Positions 53,516 to 64,000 of a DNA stretch of 64,000 nt are shown here, in pieces (position 1 is the stretch's first letter; each line of letters begins with the position of its first letter). The position numbers were made by a program, and so were the translations under genes. The stretch lies in NCBI RefSeq assembly GCF_017654505.1, contig NC_054558.1, positions 10,620,298 through 10,684,297 on the forward strand. The letters run 5' to 3'. This stretch comes from Polyodon spathula. Its lineage: Eukaryota > Chordata > Actinopteri > Acipenseriformes > Polyodontidae. The notes under the pieces are model-generated. The model did no database searches. It saw only the letters and a program-made list of their open reading frames with translations, and was not told the origin of the DNA.

Positions 53516-56500
53516 AAACAAAAACTTTTTTTTTTTTCCAAACATGTTCTTAGATTCCTAATGGACCAGTAGTACCATTCCATTCAATAGAACAAAACAA
53601 TGCAGTATAACATTTCCTTCAGCCTCCCTCATTGTACATGTTTACTTTTACCTGCCTTTTTTACTAAAATTCCAACACCCTCATTAAAAAGAAAAGTTTC
53701 TAAAATGTAAAGAAGCATACTGTGCACATTTGTTACAGGACGTGTTTTTAAATTGGCCCTAATTGAAATAAATGCATGTATAAATTGAGCATGTTTCATA
53801 TATGTTATCCTGCACAGACTGACGCCTCTGATTTAGGATAGGGATGGATCTCCACCAGGAGGTAGAGAATGTGGAGCATTTGGCATTGTACATTAGCAGG
53901 AAGCCTCTTGCGTGAAAGACTCAGACCAGGTATGCTGTAATCGAGAAGGAATGCCTAGCCATCATGAAAGAAAAAATTAACTGAAAAGTAGGGAAAAATA
54001 AGTATTTGGGTGTTCGCTTCAAAAATGCATTGTGAAAAACTGCCAACGTACAAGAAAAAGCAGACTGTGAAATGCCAGCAACAAGTGTGACTGTTGAAAG
54101 CATGCTTTCAAAAGCTCTTAACAAATTGGTGCAAGTGTCGCAATTGCCGGCAGCTTTAATACATCTCATTATAATATAGAACCCTCATTTGCATGATCTC
54201 TACCCCCTTTTTACAAATTTATAGAGGAAAGCCCATAATTACATATTAATCTAAGGCTGAACCGCAAAGTAAAATGGCTGCCGCAAAGCATTTCCTAAAA
54301 AGTCACTACAGCATTGCGCTTGTTTAGTACACTTCGCCCTAGACTTCTGACTCGTTTGTGACTATTGTGACTGCTGCCAGACTTTTGTACACCTACCCCA
54401 CAGTGTTATTCTCTGGTTTAATTTAAAAGTTTTAAACCCAGTTGACTTCACCCTTGAATTTGAATTTGCTTTTTAAAATTATTATTATTTTATTAACACG
54501 TTTTCCATCACAGACATAAACTAACTATGATGAATTTCACCACAGACAGCTTGCACACAACAATTTGGCAAGGATTAGCATTACACTCTTCTGACAGACA
54601 TTACTGGGCTTACCTTAGCCAGTTCAATAAAAACATTTGTAAAAGACTACAAACTTTCTTTTCAGCAACTTGATAATTATAGACACATGGCCGGGTCTTG
54701 CAGTACATACCACAGTGCTGTCTCACTGATATTGAAGTCTCTCATTCAGACACAGACAATGAGGTAATAAGAGGCCCCCACCACGCACCCCTCCTAAGTT
54801 GTGCAGAATGTTTGTTTTATTAAGATGATCGCATGTCCTTTACGATTCTGTCTTCCCAATCTCAGGATTCTATCCAGTAAACACTCTGATTTATAGTTTG
54901 GTTTGGCTTTTGTTCTGTATTGAGCAGTTTGCCATGGCACCCTCCCACCACTTTCCTTCTTTTAACACTTCAGAACCTAGTACAAGCATGGTTCTGTGTA
55001 ATCATGTCAACAAGAACCTAGTACAAACATGTTTCCAGTGACCACAACAACATACATCCTTGTGTTTGTTTGGTCACTTCCAATGTACTTCTGTTTTTAG
55101 CATCAAAATTATGTTAAACTGTTTGCAGACTTTTACAACTTGTTCCTTCTTCTAACAGCTAACAATTCTCAGCAAATCTGGATTGGCAAAAAACATTTAA
55201 CAATCAACATAAATTTTATGCAACAGGTTTTAATACCATGGTTTTTTTAATTGTTTGAGAATATTTTGATTGGATAAAGGTGTTACCAAAATAAATGTAA
55301 AGTATATAAATACTTAAATGTGTTTACAATACTTTGCATAACATCTTCTAAAATATTTGATTCACATTGTTGATAAAATATAAAATCTGTGAAAGTGTGC
55401 ACCCAATTTGAGAGTCGCTGACTCACCACTGAGGAAATGTGTTGTATTATATATTGCTTCAGACACATTCCTTTCTGTCTAGTTTGGTCAAGCAGAATAT
55501 TTCCAGAATACGCAGAAGATCCTTAATAGTAGCTTTGTATGTAGAATGGGGCTTGGCACATGTCCAGTAAACACATGGAAGACTCCTGCCCACTCACATT
55601 GCACAGCTAAGGATCTAAACATACTTGAGTCCCAGACACCCCAGCACATCTCCAGCATATTTACTGTTAACCAGCATCAAGCTCCACTTCAAGATCATAT
55701 TCATTTATAGCCTACAATTGTACATATTAAAATACAGACACAAGTAGATAAATAAATACCAACCAATATACATAGATGGTTTATGGTCATTCTCCTTAAC
55801 CAAAAAGAGATTGTAAAATGCACATTAAAAGAGTTGTATATAGTAAGCTGTGGCAAGCTGTCCCCCCGAAAGAGGGGAAATTACTAGTGGGGTTTCATTT
55901 TAATTTATTTATTATATTTTTCAATTCGTCCTGTCCGATTTTCACCCACCACCAGATAATCGTAAATCAGCATTGTATATGTGAAGTGTTCTAAATAAAT
56001 GTACATTCTGCATGACAAAATGCACAATGTTAAATGAGGTTTACAAATTATACACAACATAGATATTCCCATTATTTCTTGATTTCCATTTGGCTGCTGC
56101 TTGCTGGTGGGAGAGCCACCTCCCTGTACGCTAGTAGTTTCCATAACAACTAATTATGCTTCCATTCATTTTTCTTGATCTCGCTAACATGCACTTTGAT
56201 TAATGAGTTCCCCTTATCTAGTCATTGAGACAGGAAGTGATGTAGGTGACCTGTGACAATTAAGCTTTTTAAGAGAAATATGTTCATTAACGACCTCATC
56301 GACTCAAGGCATTAATGGATTAATTTAATTAACAGATTTAATTTGAAAATCACTTGCTGCTAAAGCTCTCGTTACTATACCACGAGTTTGTTACAATAAC
56401 ACTGATTTTTGAAAATCCTTCCCTTATAATGCAATTTTCATTAACAGAAACAAATTAAAGATAAATCATGAAGATGAAACATAAATGTAAATAATTATAA

Positions 56501-56539
56501 TAAGGATTTAACAAATTGCTCATTTTCCATAATAACAAG

Positions 56540-56540
<1 letters not shown>
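53513..56540. other. No gene recognised
   Basis: About 3 kb with no recognisable coding or mobile-element sequence. The open frames at 53921-54169, 55283-55468 and 55905-56144 show no domain. Confidence 0.45.
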
Positions 56541-56596
<56 letters not shown>

Positions 56597-56597
56597 G
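56541..56597. repeat. ATT microsatellite
   Basis: About 19 ATT units, forming the 3' tail (minus orientation) of the next LINE. Confidence 0.95.
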
Positions 56598-57960
56598 TTT
56601 ATTTCTTAGCAGACACCCTTTTCCAGGGTGACTTACAATTGTTACAAAATATCACAGTACAAAGTGTCACATTCCAAAAAAGAGCAGTTGCAAAGTACAA
56701 TAAAATCAGTAGCAAAAGATCAAATTCAAATAAGAGCACAAAATACATTAAATAATTACACATAAGAGTGAGTTCCACTAAGAAGAGTTAACTTATATTA
56801 ATATTGGCTTATACAAGTAAAGTCCAGTATGAGCATGTGATAAGTACAATGAATGGATGAGAATGATTTCAAGTAAGAGCAATTACAAAAAACACGAATA
56901 CAGATACCTATAAGAGTAAACTCAAATACAAGGTACAGGAAGTCATTGTAATTAAGATCAGTAGTAGTTGTCAAGTGGGGTGCAAGTCATATGATTCATG
57001 TACTAGCTCATGGGAGAAGCAATGAAGGGAAAAGACAAGATGAGCAGCAGAGTTTGGGCAAGGAGAGAAGAAGGCAAAGGAGTGAAGGGGGAGAAATCCA
57101 GTGGATAGCGTTGGAGAGGTGGATGTTGAAGTCACCTAGTAGAACAACAGGGGTGTGGAGGGAGAGGGGTGAGAGGAGAAGAGGAAGTCAAGCTCATCAA
57201 GAAAGTGAGTGAGGAGTCCAGGAGGGCAGTAGTGAACAATGAGGAGGAGACAACAAGGGGAGGTGATTTCAACAGCATGAAACTCAAGAGAGAAAAGAGC
57301 AGGGAGGGAGAGAGCAGAAGTCCTATTCCCCCACCCCGTCCAGAGGGGTGAGGCAAGTGGGAGAGGACAGAGAGAGGAAAGGATGGCCAGACTGGTAGTG
57401 TTATCAGGAGAGATCCAGGTTTCAGTGAAAGCTAGGAAGTCAAGAGAGAGATGAGAGTCGAAAGCAGAGATGAAGTCAGCTTTGTTGGAAGCCGAGCGAC
57501 AATTCCAGAGGGCGCCAAATAGAGAGCGCTGGGTCGGTGAGCAGAGAAAATGAAGAGAGACAGGGAGATCGGGTTAGAGGAGTTAGGTTTGTGGTGGCAG
57601 GGAGGAGACAGAGGGCAGGAACGAGAGGAGAGGATAACAGGGATACTAAAGGTAGTCATGGTAGGGAGCAGTAGAGAAAAGGAAGTAGAAATGCTTATGG
57701 GAGATGGTGGTACAGAGAGGGAGGTGAAAATAGACAAGTACAGGTAGAGCGAGAGCAATAAATAAAAAGGAAAAAAAAGGAATGAATGCAAACCTGGTCT
57801 GGAGTTGGAGCCTTCAGTTCAACGCTTAGGTAGACCGTTTTGCAGCCGCTCCACATTGGCCTGTCGCCGTATGGACTACCATAGTGCAGACTCCTGGCCC
57901 TTTGGTGGTGAGGCCCTTTGGTGAACTGGCGCTGTGCTGGCACACTAGCTTAGCGTCAGT
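56598..57960 (-). mobile_element. L2-like LINE with an internal deletion
   Basis: The 3' end at 56598-56640 reads, on the minus strand, TGTAAGTCACCCTGGAAAAG, the common fish L2-type terminus, followed by the AAT tail. The 5' half of ORF2 lies at 57050-57560, so the whole RT is missing. The 5' untranslated part extends to about 57960. The plus strand is strikingly purine-rich over 57000-57720. Confidence 0.78.
57080..57540 (-). pseudogene. L2-like endonuclease remnant
   Basis: Minus-strand frames read LWNCRSASNKADFISAFDSH, then LDFLAFTETWISPD and GRGGGIGLLLS. After shifts they end in VVLLGDFNIHLS near 57130. These are the APE-type endonuclease motifs of L2-like LINEs, in order. Several frame shifts make it non-functional. 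Confidence 0.8.
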
Positions 57961-59374
57961 GCTTATATAATGCCCTACAGCTTGAGAGCTGGATGCTGCA
58001 GTTAATTGTTTGCAAAGAATTCTAAATCCAGTCAGCTGTGCCCTGTGTGAGTTGCTAGATTGTTACACCAACACAACTCGCTCATGTTACAACCTCAACC
58101 GGCAATCATTCACAAACGAAATATGATTTACTTACAAAGCAATCTGATCTGTTGACTGCTAGCCTGCTTGCAGTGTTGCTAAACTGCAGTTACAGTGAGA
58201 TTTTACTGCAGTGTGGTGTTAAACTGCAGATCAAATGTGCCTATTGGACTGTACTGAAGTGGGGGTTAGACTGCAGTACCAATTGATTTTCATTACATTG
58301 TAGATTGCAGTTACAATGATTATTTCAGTCTATTTTAAAACTGCAGTTTCCATGAAACCCAATGATGTTCAAAGCTTGTGTTTAACCTGCAATCCTTCTC
58401 AAAGACTCCATGCAGCATGTGCCAGTGTTTGGAATCAGTGCTGGGTGACACTCGGAGTTGTTAGCTGCCCAGCGGAATCAACAAAGCTGATGAGGTTAAC
58501 CAGCCCGTGTAGAAACCATAAACACTGCTGAAGCCTTGCCATCATGGCCAAATACAGGAGGCAAGTAGTTACAAGTGCAGGATTGGAAGCATGTTTACAG
58601 CAGTACGATTCAAGCCCAGCTGTAAATGGCAGGCTGTGTGGTGTAATGACTTATCCAGGCTGAAACTAAAACAATTTACTTGCCTCATGACCTTAATCCT
58701 CTCTCACGAGTTTACAGTTGTGCTTCAGTTATTCGAAAGCATAATTCCACCCTCTGAAGTGTTTGTTTTCTCTTTTTGGAAAGGAACCAGTTTATCCATT
58801 AGGTTGCTTTAAAATAGAGTAAAGGTTCAGGCAGGACTACCGCGGTAAACATTTCACTTTCTAGAATGTTTCCCAACAGCCACCCAAACAAAAACATGAA
58901 GAAACAAAACGAAACAGGATTTTTCCTGATTTGCTAATGGCATCACACATTTACTGTAGCAATATGAAATACTATATTGATTAAATATATCTGCTAGTCT
59001 TCAACCAATTGCCATCTGACCAAACAGCCTTGCCTATGAGAGGCCAGGTTTGTCATGTTAAAGAATCTGCTTAGTGTTAATAACAAAGCAAGCACCCCTG
59101 ATTGAAACCAGGAAAGACAGGTGCATATAAACAATGTAGGGGCCCATTGTGACATTGTGACTGTATAACAACATAATGCTTGGGCTGTACCTGAGGACCG
59201 CATGGTCTTTCAGGGTAATGTGGAAGAGGCCATTGCTATGAAAAGTAGGACTCATTGCTCCTCAAGTTCTAGGCAGCATTCGGAAAATCACTAGCATTGA
59301 TTCAACCTCACTGGCTTCCTGTCCACCTCGGGATTCATTTACAGATTATCCCTTAAACATGCAAGAACACACAC

Positions 59375-59377
<3 letters not shown>
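57961..59377. other. No gene recognised
   Basis: Nothing recognised. Confidence 0.45.

Positions 59378-59427
<50 letters not shown>
59378..59427. repeat. GT microsatellite
   Basis: About 24 GT units. Just beyond, at 59503-59527, is a 25-bp sliver matching the CR1 3' end (ACAAACGAGAGGAGGCCAT). Confidence 0.93.
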
Positions 59428-59430
<3 letters not shown>

Positions 59431-59527
59431 CAGTACACGTATGTATGTATTCAAGATCTTAAAAACTGTCTTGGTTGATATCCCCTAGTGCCAGTATTAG
59501 AAAGGTTACAAACGAGAGGAGGCCATA

Positions 59528-60945
59528 TTAGCAGTGTCTATTGGAAGAACACAATTTATTGGGTAAATAACAGAAGAACTGATGCCACACCCCAATCGTT
59601 CTGCATTTCTGTATAATATATGCCCTTTTAGAGGGGTAGTGTATACAATATATAAACCAGTAAGCTAGAGTAATGCAGCCTCACTGGAGACCATCCAGGA
59701 CGTTCATTGAGAATATCAGTCTGTGTTGAATGTTTGCGTTATTAATAAACCAATCTTTTAAAAAAAAAAAAAAACAGCAGAATGAAGCAGTCCAACCAAG
59801 TTTAGCAAGCCTGTAGTGCACTCTAAAATGTCTAAATGTAGAAACAAAACCGAAGACTCTGCTCAATGTACGATCAGCACATGCTCTTATAAGTCAACTC
59901 TGTTCATTGGTAAATAAGACGAGGGCACCATTTGTCATTTATTCATATTCAGCTTGAATTAGATCTATTCATCTATTCATATGAAACCTCCACTTAACTT
60001 CCTTGGATCTGCAGTTCAGCTGCTCTGCACCTGATGACAGATTCACTTGTGTAGTAGCTGTAGATTAGAAATGCTTGAATGCTATTGATATGCCGGTTGT
60101 GGTGTTTCATCAGCTGAGGGAACACTTTGCTGAAATGTGTTTAGTCTTCTTCAGGACCGGCAATCCTCTCACTTTCATCAGCTTGCTTGGTTGCCAGGAC
60201 TACCAGGGAAGTGCTGCTCGTTAGCATGTAAGAGGCAACAGTTATCACACCTTGAGATAGACAAAACAGCACCTTCCCTAGAGGAGTCAGTGTAAGTCTT
60301 TAAAGTAATTACAGAGCATTAACAAGCTGGTTAAAGTCAGCTATCTGCATGTTCCGTTTGTGTGTGTGCTCTGTGATTGGCTGCTATGTTCTGTTAATCC
60401 AATAATGCCCTGTCCCATTCGAATACAAAAGGAAAGTCAATGCGTATTTTTTTTTTGCTTCGCAACGGGCTTAACAACCTTGAACCTTGTTCTAAATAAA
60501 CCCAACATGGCGTCACCAACGGTAAAGTTGGTTTGAAGTTCGATATTCATTTGATATTCACAACCATGTCACCTAGATGTTTCTAACCAACTTTAAATGT
60601 GAAGCTGAGCGGTTAATCTTTCCTTTAAGTGTAAATCCTATAAACAGTTTGTAAAATCTTGCAATGTAATATTCTTCCTCTATTTCTTCTGTTATTGTTT
60701 CATTTTCTGTAAATATAGGCTAGCGTTTTTATTTGTGTTAGTTTTTTTTGTACACATGAGAGACATGGAATGACTTATTTAAGAAGGCTAAGCCACTGGT
60801 TAGGAATGTGAGAAAGAGAACTTTAATGTTTATTACCATGCAGCAGTTGAATCTTAAAAGGAACATCACCTTGGAGATACTTTTTTCAGTTTTTTGATCT
60901 GTATCCTGTATTTCTGATCATCATTTAATTCAGACCAAGAGTAGC

Positions 60946-60948
<3 letters not shown>
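59528..60948. other. No gene recognised
   Basis: Nothing recognised. Confidence 0.45.

Positions 60949-61019
<71 letters not shown>
60949..61019. repeat. GA microsatellite
   Basis: About 35 GA units with one TA interruption. Confidence 0.96.
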
Positions 61020-61459
61020 TTAAGTGCCACAACATCTTGTGACCAAGGAGGCTGCATGTGGCAGTATGGTACTTTAGGCCATCTGTGTCTCATTCACTGT
61101 TTGTTTTGACTGGAAGCTGAAGCATGTGACCGCAACCACTTAACTGCTGTGGCTACAGAGGGAAACAAGCCTGGCCAGCCTGCAGCTGATGAGCAAGCCT
61201 ATAACCTGGAAGCGTTTCTAATTTGTAAATTAAATGCCACATTTAAAAACAATTAGATTTCCTGCACTTGAGAGCTCAAACATCATACCAGATCAATACA
61301 ATCCAGGCTTTTTTTTCTTTTTAAATTTTAATAATTTTGTTGTGCGTAACACATTACTCTATCCGTGGAATGAAATGCATTGTTATTTTAAAGCAGACAA
61401 GCTTGTTTTTACAGTTGGAATCTCAGTTTAACACAGGTTTGAATAGCTAGAGACCTATG

Positions 61460-61671
61460 TTTTACACAAATATGAAATAAAAGGAAGTGCAATATATATA
61501 AATAAATAAAATGAAATGCAAATATAAAACGAAATAAAATGAAATGCACCATATATAACTAAATAAAATGAAATGCAAATATAAAATGAAATAAAATGAA
61601 ATGCAAATATAAAATGAAATAAAATGAAATGCACCATATATAACTAAATAAAACGAAATGCAAATATAAAA
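61460..61671. repeat. AT-rich tandem repeat
   Basis: Irregular tandem units built from AAATGAAATGCAAATATAAA and AAATGAAATGCACCATATAT, with a superimposed longer period. The periodic minus-strand frames rich in Phe, Ile and Tyr are artefacts. Confidence 0.88.
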
Positions 61672-61785
61672 CCAAAAATCATTATCAAGCAAACATAGAA
61701 TGACATTTTAAAATTGGGAGGTGTGTACAAAAATACTTTAAACAAATGCTTGCAATCATAGTTATCAAGACTCAGCCGTTACAAT
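61672..61785. repeat. Dispersed repeat (copy 2 of 2)
   Basis: Counterpart of 50846-50962. Confidence 0.8.
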
Positions 61786-63469
61786 GGGCACGGTCTGAAG
61801 GGAAACGGAAGCTCTAGCTAGCACTTGCACAGATGTATAGTTTGAAGCGAGTCATTTGGGAATTAAAATTGTGATGAAGAGAAGAGACATTTGTTTCTAA
61901 AATGCCTAAACGGTGCATAACTACTAAACAACACTGGAACTGGAGTCGAAAGATACCATCTTCGAGCATTAGCTGTCTATTCCTTTTGGGGGAATATGAC
62001 TGTTTACTTATATTTTGTATTAGTATGCTAATTCTTTGTTTTATTTCAAGTGGTGCAAACTTTACACTGTGAATGCTGTTTTGGTTTTGAAAGAATTAAT
62101 CTGCTTTGCTTATTGTTTAAATATCAAGCTTTTTGTATACTAGAGCCCTGCTTCAGTGCAATGGGATTGCAACACAAGTCCTGTTGTTTTTTTCAATGGG
62201 TAGATTGCTGTGTGTGCAATTATTATGACAGATTTTGGCCCAGATTGCTTAAGAGTGACATCAGACCAGGAAGTAGGGATACAGGTCTGGAGTGTGGAAG
62301 AGCTAATGCACAAGTTTAATGATAATAAATAAAAGGATTAAACAAACACAAAACACTTGTACAAACAATATACATCCATTTGAGTTGTTTTATTAATGTT
62401 TATAATGTATAAAACAAAATTAAATGAAATTGTGAGAAATAAAAGAAACATGGTCAAAAATAAAAATAATTTCATGGGGCTCTACGAATAGCCTTATAAT
62501 ATATAAATATTCTAAGTAGCCTAAAACCCTGGATCATTGGATGAACAACTGCATATGACAAAAGCACATTTTTTACTGCGAGCGATGGCAACTCCTGACA
62601 CATCCATTCCTGCCTCGTTCGTGCTCTTGATTATTGGGAATGATTAAGAGCCTGACATTGTTCAATGTCATTGTATCAAGCAAATGGCTTTGTGACTGGA
62701 ATCAGAGCCGTCTACTCACCCTGGCCACCTGCACAGACGGGGTGGCAACTAGTGGGCAGGGCCCCCTTGAAACATGCCTTGGTTTACATGGAAAAGTCAT
62801 AGAACATTGTCATAGAGATATTAAATATTATACAGTGCACACAAATAGTCTGATGGGGATGTGAATCAAAAGGCACTGCCATGTTATCAGGAACAGTCTC
62901 CCAGCTGCAGTCTAGACAGAGGGAGATTAAATACAGAGAGGTCAGATGAAAAAAAGCAGAGTGCCCTACGTCGAATAATAGGGCAGACAATGGGATGCAC
63001 TGCCGGAACCCTGCCCAGCGCGTAACAACACAGTCAGGTCAGGGTGCAGCTGAAGAGTAAAACTAGACTTCAGCCACAGGAAAAAAAAACACACAGCTCT
63101 GAGTGGAGGTCAACTCAAGTAGGGAATTCCTCTCAAGCAGACAAACAGCTGGAAGTGTACAAAGAGATGTAGGGAATAATAAGGGTATCCTCAAGCAGTG
63201 CGTGGGTAGCAGATTTTAATATTACACACACACACACTGCTGTATTAGTAGCTGTGAAGTGTAGGTGCTATGTTTGCTGTGTGTTGGGTGCTATGTTTGC
63301 TATGTGTTGGGTGCTATGTTTACTATGTGTTGTGCATGTGTTGTTATGAGAAACAGTTTAAGGAGGATATAAAAGTTACGGAAGGTCACGTTGGTGGTCA
63401 CTGTGGTGGCACGTTGACTCAGAGGAAAGTAAGGAGGTACTCATTAAAGAAATAATGACTGCCACAGTC
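61786..63469. other. No gene recognised
   Basis: This includes a short 16-bp tandem (TGTTGGGTGCTATGTT) near 63270-63330. No domains are recognised. Confidence 0.45.
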
Positions 63470-64000
63470 AGACCATTTAAATAATATATTGCAATAACAG
63501 TATATACATACTACATGCTACAAGCAGCAATTTGAAAGTTACATTACAACCCACTAAGATAAAAAAAACATTTTATTAAAGTGTGTTTTTAGTCTTGACT
63601 TGAAAACTGTAACAGTCCCAGCTTCCCTGACAAACAAAGGCAGAGCATCCCATAATTAAGAGCTCTACAAAAAAAGTCCTGCCTCCTCCCGTGCCTGCAT
63701 CCTGTGATCTCAGAGTGCGGTTTGGAAGATACAGGGTCAGTAACTCCTGCAAATAACTAGGTGCTAATCCATTCAGGGCCTTGTAATTTAACAGCAAATC
63801 TAAAAATCAATTCTATACTGCACAGGGAGCCAGTGTAAAGAGGCCAAAACAGGGGTAATATATTCATTTTTTTTCTGGTTATAGTCAGAATTCTAATGGC
63901 AGTATTCTGAACAAGCGGGATACCACACGTTCTGGGAAACCAGAAAAAAATGCATTACAATAATCGAGTCTAGATGAAACAAAGACATGCATTAGTCTCT
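63470..64000 (-). mobile_element. L2-like LINE 3' fragment, running off the window
   Basis: The minus strand carries the same family as 52440-53262. The coding tail reads DADRL-like sequence and SRLDYCNA at the window edge, then LNYKALNGLAPSYLQELLTLYLPNRTLRSQDAGT (63650-63797). It ends with a frame-shifted MGCSAFVCQGSWDCYSF that is LWNALP..VR.AGTVTVF in the other frame. The element continues beyond 64000. Confidence 0.85.

Noticed and set aside
60060..60170. CTTCTTCAGG-containing segment resembling a Penelope terminus
   Set aside because: The match is too short and there is no adjacent coding remnant.

Overview
This window looks like vertebrate nuclear DNA, most likely from a ray-finned fish. 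A sturgeon, paddlefish or other non-teleost is my guess, based on the mixture of CR1-type LINEs with an esterase ORF1, L2-like LINEs, Tc1/mariner, hAT and piggyBac relics, a Penelope-like element and a Gmr1-type Ty3/gypsy element. The base composition is AT-rich, simple repeats are abundant, and I recognise no host protein-coding exon, tRNA or rRNA. Nearly all recognisable coding capacity belongs to mobile elements.

Layout. 1-10.9 kb: a weak CR1-like relic, three minisatellites (units about 42/43, 55 and 48 bp), two solo LTRs with perfect 5-bp target duplications (3688-4186 and 9999-10478), and a decayed hAT/ZMYM-like transposase on the minus strand (about 6.7-7.5 kb). 10.9-24.2 kb: a three-level nested insertion. 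A near full-length CR1 LINE (+) is split by a 9.4-kb Gmr1-like gypsy retrotransposon (-), whose 3' LTR is split in turn by a 5'-truncated CR1 (-). The gypsy element has integrase upstream of reverse transcriptase and a SCAN-like capsid. 24.2-35.6 kb: a piggyBac-like non-autonomous element inside a 31-bp tandem array, LTR-like repeats, a CR1 fragment and dispersed unclassified repeats. 35.6-38.6 kb: a Tc1-like element carrying an internal inverted duplication, next to a Penelope-like element. 38.6-46.7 kb: a roughly 670-bp GT tract, a CR1 fragment with a perfect palindrome at its 5' end, a 36-bp minisatellite, and an LTR-like sequence split by a CR1 fragment. 46.7-48 kb: a broken multi-exon repeat-family gene (-) whose promoter has a TATA box and two clusters of heat-shock elements. 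48.7-64 kb: a BED-finger hAT relic, a second Tc1-like element with a nearly complete transposase, and four L2-like LINE fragments, with otherwise unrecognised DNA.

How parts work together. The two CR1 copies encode an ORF1 with a CxxC zinc motif and SGNH esterase, plus an endonuclease-reverse transcriptase ORF2. The gypsy element encodes Gag-protease-integrase-RT-RNase H in one polyprotein broken by a frame shift. Its two 713-bp LTRs differ at only about six positions by eye, so the insertion is recent and the CR1 inside its LTR is more recent still. The signals most worth following are the heat-shock promoter on the repeat-family gene at 46.7-48 kb, the fold-back palindromes at two CR1 5' junctions, and paired hairpins conserved between two diverged LTRs.
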